A stretch of 64,000 nt of DNA, taken from the NCBI RefSeq assembly GCF_910592395.1, contig NC_088320.1, positions 7,690,001 through 7,754,000 on the forward strand, in the 5' to 3' direction. The notes under the pieces were generated by a model, which was not told the origin of the DNA, ran no database searches, and saw nothing but the letters and a program-made list of their open reading frames with translations. Origin of the DNA: Lineus longissimus. Lineage: Eukaryota > Nemertea > Pilidiophora > Heteronemertea > Lineidae. Made by a program: the position numbers and the translations under genes. Numbering within the stretch: the first letter of the stretch is position 1; every line of letters starts with the position of its first letter. Positions 58,241-64,000 of this stretch are shown here, piece by piece.

Positions 58241-60470
58241 GCCAAGAATCAAGTCGAAGTTGCGAGCGCCTCACGCTCTAAGACTCCATTCCTCTTGGCC
58301 TTGTCTCGTGTTCACAGACATTTGATGAAGTAGGGACGGCTGCGTTGTGTATGTAACCCAAGGAGGTAAATGATTCAAGTGCGGGAGGAACAATCCACTG
58401 ATAACAGCTGTTAAGTTCATGTTAAATGTTTTTCTCATGAGTTCTTGTTATCTTTAACCTTGAATTTGATCGGACATATCTGACTGATAGCTTTTAAGTT
58501 ATGGCCGTTTAGTACTCGGTACCAAACACAACCGGACACCAAGCGTTCCCATGTATAATTAATCAAAAGATTGTTTCTCGCGCAGCCAAATTTACCGGGG
58601 AACTGCTTGGTGTCACTTAGACTTTTTTGTGATTGTTATTGCTGTTGCATACCTAGTGTATTTTGGTTTTTTGTTTTGTTTTTTCCCCCTGCATTTTCTT
58701 CCTTTCTTTTTCATATTGCCTTGTGGCTAAAATATAGAATATATGTCTGTACCAAACTGTACAGTCAGGGCTGCTAATGTCCCCTCGGCTAAATTCATCT
58801 TTGTATATTAAAAATGTTTTTTTTGTCATAATAAAAATACAAATACAACCGGACAAGACCTGTCATATTGCATCCCTCGCATCGCCATGAACGACCTTGT
58901 TTCTGAAATCTGTGCCGCGTTTACTCGGCGCAAGAAGTAGACCAAAATGAGACCACTTTGTTTATGATTCCAATGGTAGATGGCGTACTGATAACTGAAA
59001 TGACTTTTCACCACAACGTCACATCATCAAAGACCTAAATTGACACGATTCCCTGCCGGTCCCAGTTTGCTCATGAGATGGAAAGGTCGACTCGCTTCAA
59101 CAGCATTGGTTTCCTCCGGCTTCCCTGGTTTCCTCCTACAATGCAAAACAACCAGTTATTCTCTAAATAGCCAGTAATAAGCCAAATGATAGATCACGTT
59201 CTATCACCTCAAAAAAACAACATGAAAATTAGAGTTCACATCAGATTACATTGTATTTCACAAATTGAAAAATTTTACCTGAGGAAAAAATTCCTGGCGC
59301 CAATTAATAGTTTAAAACAAAGTACGGAAGATGACCTGAGCACCAATTAATCAGCCAGTTGAAAGGTATCATGATAACGAGGGCAATATCAAGTTTTATA
59401 ATGAAGAAAGAAAGGATGTACCTGGCGTGACATTCCATTGTAAAAAGACCCCATCGCAATTCCCGACAGGCAATTTTGGCACATCCCGACGCAACTTTTT
59501 GGATGTTACAAATTTTCCAGAATTGTGCTAAACCAAAGTGTCTATCATTAGATTTTGTAATGCTGCTGAAACATGATTCTTGCTGAGTATAGGCTTTATT
59601 TACCAACCCTATTTGTTACATGGTTTCAGATTATTGAAGGGTATCTTTAATAGGATTAAAACGATCTCAATTTCTTAGCTTTCATTAGAACGCTCGCTAC
59701 ACCATCAGTAAGTCAGCTGCTATTCATAGCATGGCTCATGCGGTTAGGACTTTTCCTGTTGTGCGTTGATAAAATTCCAGTTCTGACAGTCATAACTAAT
59801 ATCCATGGTCCATATTAAAATATTGAAAGTTTATGTCACCCAGAACTTCTGTTGGTTTTCAAATTTATGTTTCGTTTCAGAAAAAAAATGAGAAAAAATA
59901 TCTAAGCTGACAAATTCATGTTGGGTATGACAGCATCACTTAGAAAGTAATAAAATGTGATGTGCAGTGACATTGGCTATTTCAAACAAAACCAATAAGC
60001 AAGGCTAGCATGATCACCGACGGCAAGTTCTCTGTTCAAAAGATGATTGATAAATTCCGTGGCATGCCTCTCGGTGAAATGAGTTGGCAAACTCGTGCCG
60101 GTGTCTTCAAATGTCTTTTGTGGCGGAAATATTAAAAATACCCGCCGCGAAATTGATCGATCTTTAATATGATCAGGATCAAAGCGGAACGTGGCGGTTG
60201 GTTGTTGTTAGCGACACCTGAGCTTGGCGTTATTGCGCCAGTTTCTGTCATCTGAAAAATATTGTGTCGCGTTGAAAGGTTTGTTTGAAGTCGCTGTCTT
60301 TCCGTGGTTTCTCATGTTGTTAGCTTATTGCTCCAAATCACTTGATGCCCTACTTGTGACATGCTCGGATGTCTTGTTATCTTCTCAATATCACTTCGCC
60401 CGTTTTTATAGGGATTTTTTCGTCTTTGACAGCTTTTTGGGCGGTGCAGTATTATGTCTCGGCCAGATTC
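58241..60470. other. No feature recognised
   Basis: Unique DNA with short frames. GTTTCCTCCGGCTTCCCTGG near 59109 looks like a retroposon-tail scrap. Confidence 0.5.
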
Positions 60471-60472
60471 AT

Positions 60473-60655
60473 TTAGCAGTAGCGCCTTGCTGCAAATTGT
60501 TTATCTGTCACTGATTGGTTGCAATTTATTGGCGATATTATGCCACGTGTGATGATATTCTGAAAGCTGTGCTGTATTCATTGAGTTAGCACCAGCGCCT
60601 TGCTGCAAATTGTTCCTCTGTCAGCAAAAAGGTGCAATTTTTCGATGATATACAG
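60473..60655. repeat. Imperfect tandem duplication, ~113 bp offset
   Basis: GCGCCTTGCTGCAAATTGTT followed by CTCTGTCA-like sequence occurs near 60481 and again near 60594. The first copy overlaps the end of a 96-codon open frame that I do not credit as a gene. Confidence 0.5.
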
Positions 60656-60990
60656 AAGGGTTCTCAACAGAGTTTTTCTTTAGCAGTGTTCCACAGCCTT
60701 TGAGTTAAGAGGGGGGTAATCTAAATTTTTGTTTTGTTTTCGCGTACTCTGGGAAAATTGTTCTTAGATTCTTGTTAAAAGGGCCTATTTTTAAGATGTC
60801 AAAGACTTCAGAAGCATTTTAAAGGCATTTGGGGTCAGAATTTAGCATTTTAAGGTGGAGTTGGGAGGTCATTTAAAAAATAATAATGAAATTTAAAACA
60901 ATTTAAATGGGGACGGCCATTTTTAAGGGGGTGGAAATCGAACCCCCTTGGTGTGGGGGTGGGGGGGGGGGCGAACCTTTTTTAAAGGGT

Positions 60991-61191
60991 GTGGAGAACA
61001 CTGCAGTCAAGGTAGGGTGGTACCCTTAATATTCAAGAAGTTTTACCAGTGTGCAACACGAGGTAGGATGGCAAGCAATTTTGTTGGTAGGGTTGCCTCA
61101 TTAGACACTTTTACAAATTCTAGAGCAAGGTAGGGTGGATGCTTCCAAGGTTGGGTGGGATGCCCTGACAAATGACCTAGTGGAGAACACT
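60991..61191 (+). mobile_element. ~205 bp GTTCTCC-ended element, copy 3
   Basis: GTGGAGAACACTGCAGTC to TAGTGGAGAACACT with the same GGTAGGGTGG interior, more diverged. The left flank (about 60658-60990) holds further AGTGTTCCACAGCC-type sequence, so a related longer element may be fused here. Confidence 0.6.
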
Positions 61192-61816
61192 AAGCCAGAC
61201 ATGATGGTATTCTGGAAAGCTGTATAATGTCTTAGACTTCAAAATAGAAGTGCCATCCTTTTAAAATAGTGCCTGAAAATAATAGCCCAGGCTACTGTAA
61301 ACAGATTTTCACGAGACGTCTGATCACATTTTGGGCCTCATCCACTGAGAATCTGTGTGCGACATGTTTTGTAGCAACCCAAGAGGTTGGGTACTCTCAC
61401 CAACAACTTTATGTTTTACACTTGTAAACTGACGGTGAAGGATGGTAAAAAGGACAAAAAAGTAAGGGATGTCTCATCTAATTATAAGCCACTGCACCCC
61501 TACATAATGCCCAAGCAACAAGAAGGCTGTTTACTTGTAATCAACATTCTCTATTGTAAGCCTTTCTCATCGTCTTCATCTAAATAGACTGGGCAGCCTT
61601 CCGTGAATGGATACCAGCGACGATGATTGAACATCAGTCGGGCCCAGCGAGACTTGTCTTGTCTGGCTGGCTTCCTACCTCACTTGAATATCAATGAAGT
61701 GATATAGTGGTTGTTGCCTCTCGAACGGACTAATTTGAGTTACTGATCTTGAAGTCTAATTCCCCTGTGGCAAATCCTCTTCGAAATCCATTTGTTAGTG
61801 TCAAAAGTATTAATAC

Positions 61817-62059
61817 TTAAAGGCCTACGCTTTTCGTTCAATATTTGAAATTTGTAATCAAATTTGAGAATTTCAAATTGTGTAACTACGGATTGAAAAT
61901 AAATTTTGACAATGCTGTAATGTAGAAGGATATACAAATACTGTAGAAAAACTGAGTTTCGTCCAATTTCTCCGTGTAATAACTGCACTATGGCATTGTG
62001 TATAACTGCATTTCTATTTTCATGGACTACCATTAATTACGAGTGGTGTGACCCTTTAA
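61817..62059 (+). mobile_element. TTAA-flanked AGG...CCT MITE
   Basis: TTAA at 61817-61820 and 62056-62059 with AGGCCTACGCTTTTCGTTC and ACGAGTGGTGTGACCCT ends. Internal phrases such as AATAACTGCACTATGGCATT match the 35.3 and 57.9 kb copies. Confidence 0.8.
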
Positions 62060-62764
62060 AAGCTATTCAAAGCCTTTGACACTGCAGTGATTAACATAAA
62101 TTGCTGCTGCTATGGTTGGTGATTAGACCCTTACACGATGCTTTATTGATCGACTTTTTCTGGTACAAAATTTGGAACACGTCTTCTTTCTATCTCTGCG
62201 CCATAGGACCTCCGCCAACCAATTCCGCACTAGCCGGATGTGACACTGAAGACAGTCACATCCAGCTGGGACAAACCATATATCCTCCTATTCAATATTA
62301 TCTTCTTTCTTTTCTGCTTACACTCTCACCAAAAGGTATCATTCTCAACTCTTTGACCTTTAAACTTTAGCGTAGTCAATCTCAAGCAACTGGTGGGTTC
62401 GTTTCTTTGCTTGGCAGTCACGGATCGAGAGGGTCAGAAAAGCTTCCTCTAGCCTAAATTTTCTGAAATTTGTGGTGTTAGCCCGAGTCAGTGCCTGGCA
62501 TGGCATGGGCACTTTTAAACAAGACACCTCAATTTCACGACATTTTAGAAAGACAAAGCAATGTCGGGTATGTGCCTTGCTCAAGGAAACTGAAACAAAA
62601 CAGCTGTGATCTCTCCAAGTGTTGATCCCACAACCCCCTGATTATGAGTCGACGTTCCAACTTTGCCTTTGATTTCCTAGACTGCCTATAATGTCGATTG
62701 CAAGATAGAATCGATTATTGAAGTGAGTCAACTTGAACTTCAGCGCAAACCCACCATTGGTGGG

Positions 62765-63050
62765 GTCATTCGTGCCAAAAAACTACTTCTTTTGAGCTCG
62801 ATTCAAAAAACCTTTTCAAAAAGACTATTCAAATGTTAAAATCTGCTACAAACATTCTTTATCAACTTTCCCAAAAATAAAATGTAAGCGGAAACACAGC
62901 ACAATAATATCGAAATTTGTAAGATGATTTTGAGGAGAACTATTTTGGCCAACTCACTCTGCCCCCCACACGACCTCGTCACAGTCATCATGTGATGGTT
63001 ACGTGAATTAATTTTTCAATAAAAATGGCAATGTCGAATGGCTATAGTGG
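62765..63050 (-). repeat. Dispersed repeat, uninterrupted copy
   Basis: On the minus strand CGACATTGCCATTTTTATTG, TGTGACGAGGTCGTG, CCAAAATAGTTCTCCTC and AAAAGAAGTAGTTTTTTGGC follow in about 280 bp. The same order is spread over about 1 kb at 57.2-58.2 kb. Confidence 0.58.
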
Positions 63051-63345
63051 GACTACATGTGCGTCCACCTTGTTCCCAGGTACCCTGAACCTCGCACCCA
63101 GTAGCCCCTCTAATATCAAAATGTTTATAATGTCAAACTTGAGAAATAGAAATTTTAGACTATAATTGGAATATAAGCGGACACCAGTTCTTAAGCAGAG
63201 CATCCCTGTCTTATATATCATTTATAATATTTCGGCTTAAGATGATAAATATATCGCAAATCAATAAAACCAAGGGTATATAATCTTGTTACCTTCGATC
63301 TAACTATTCCCGTGGGTGATTTAAGTGATTATATGATCTGTTGTG

Positions 63346-63380
63346 ATTGGATGTCATCAGAAGATCATGTGACATTATAA
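63346..63380 (+). promoter_or_regulatory. CCAAT-plus-TATA promoter candidate
   Basis: ATTGG (reverse CCAAT) at 63346-63350 precedes TATAA at 63376-63380 by 26 bp. A start would fall near 63406. An ATG at 63531 opens a 39-codon frame (MPQKRGTNPTLSLFRDIVKL and onward) that then stops. This could be the first exon of a host gene or the promoter half of a degenerate LTR; no matching repeat was found in the window. Confidence 0.25.
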
Positions 63381-63774
63381 GGCTTGTTGTTTGTTATCCC
63401 TTCTGAGCATTTCTGTAGCAGACTGGTGAAAGGCGGCTGAGCTGAGGAGTTGCTGAGGGTTGTCTAGGGCTATTCCTACTTCTCCTCAACTTGGCTTGGC
63501 CGGTCGCTGAAGACATCTGATAAAGAGATAATGCCGCAAAAACGTGGGACAAATCCTACACTTAGCTTGTTTAGGGATATTGTAAAACTAAAAATGTTTG
63601 TGTATTTGCCTTTGCCTTTTTTGCGTTTACAAATAATTCCGAAAATATAAACTTTAAATTCGAATCACCAAGGTCTCAGTCAAGAGTCCCTTGCTTAACC
63701 AAAACGCCATGCAGCATTCTCCATACTAGCCAGCTTCTGTTTGAAAGCACTTCACAGCAACCATCACTAATTCA

Positions 63775-63958
63775 CAGCCCAAATCACAATTGTTATCCCT
63801 AAATTCGCGTCATTGGCGTGCTGCCCAGCGCGTAGGTCGCGTGTAATTTACGAGCGGCTTAGAGAGATAAGCACGTCATTGATGCACAACTCGCGCGTAC
63901 GTTGCACGTCACTGACGCAAAGCAGGAGGGATGTCATTTTTGTGATTTCGACTGGACA
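63775..63958 (+). mobile_element. TGACGC-rich TA MITE, copy C
   Basis: CAGCCCAAATCACAATTGTT at the left; the right end GTGATTTCGACTGG is slightly degraded. Interior as in copy B, with about 30 bp deleted. Confidence 0.7.
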
Positions 63959-64000
63959 GTAAACTGCCAAATATTTGTGCCTCTTTTGTGCAAATTTCTG

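Noticed and set aside
60224-60514. 96-codon hydrophobic, Cys-rich frame
   Set aside because: Non-ATG start, overlaps an imperfect tandem duplication, no signal of coding constraint.

Overview
This is a non-coding, repeat-dominated piece of animal nuclear DNA. The only long reading frame is the gag-pol polyprotein of a BEL/Pao LTR retrotransposon, a group known from metazoans. The rest is AT-rich DNA packed with miniature inverted-repeat transposons (MITEs), tRNA-derived SINEs and minisatellites, with no prokaryotic operons or ribosome-binding sites. A marine invertebrate is my best guess, but the phylum cannot be fixed from the sequence alone.

Layout. 0-5 kb: sparse DNA with one palindromic MITE, a SINE fragment and a minus-strand TATA/start-codon candidate near 2.4-2.57 kb. 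5.1-6.75 kb: five copies of a ~203 bp satellite, interrupted by a 609 bp piggyBac-like element that sits in a TTAA of the satellite. 9.2-9.7 kb (30 bp unit), 11.2-11.6 kb (15-16 bp unit), 13.7-14.15 kb (~67 bp unit), 20.76-21.38 kb (28 bp unit) and 37.93-38.63 kb (54 bp unit) are tandem arrays. Their long reading frames come from the repeat period or the lack of stops, not from genes. Between them lie at least six dispersed families: a TA-flanked pogo/Tigger-like MITE (CAGTRGAACCTC ends), a TTAA-flanked AGG...CCT MITE, larger TTAA-CCCTT elements, a ~220 bp foldback MITE, a TA-flanked MITE full of TGACGC motifs, and a ~205 bp element with GTGTTCTCCA ends. SINEs lie at about 16, 20, 31 and 40 kb; the one at 40.33-40.73 kb is complete, with a perfect 14 bp target duplication.

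46.9-56.6 kb is an apparently intact BEL/Pao element (9,644 bp). Its 1,034 bp LTRs are identical by line-by-line reading, it has a 5 bp GGCGC target duplication, and its 2,137-codon ORF has zinc knuckles, aspartic protease, reverse transcriptase, RNase H, integrase and a C-terminal BEL domain, with no env. It is nested in an older sequence whose outer ends (46335 and 56757) form a 33 bp inverted repeat.

Host genes are not clearly visible. I list five weak exon or promoter candidates (2.4 kb minus, 15.4 kb plus, 36.7-36.9 kb minus, 45.8 kb plus, 63.35-63.53 kb plus) with low confidence. I found no CRISPR array, no intact tRNA gene, no rRNA gene and no defence or biosynthetic system. The interest here lies in the transposon layering, not in a new gene system.
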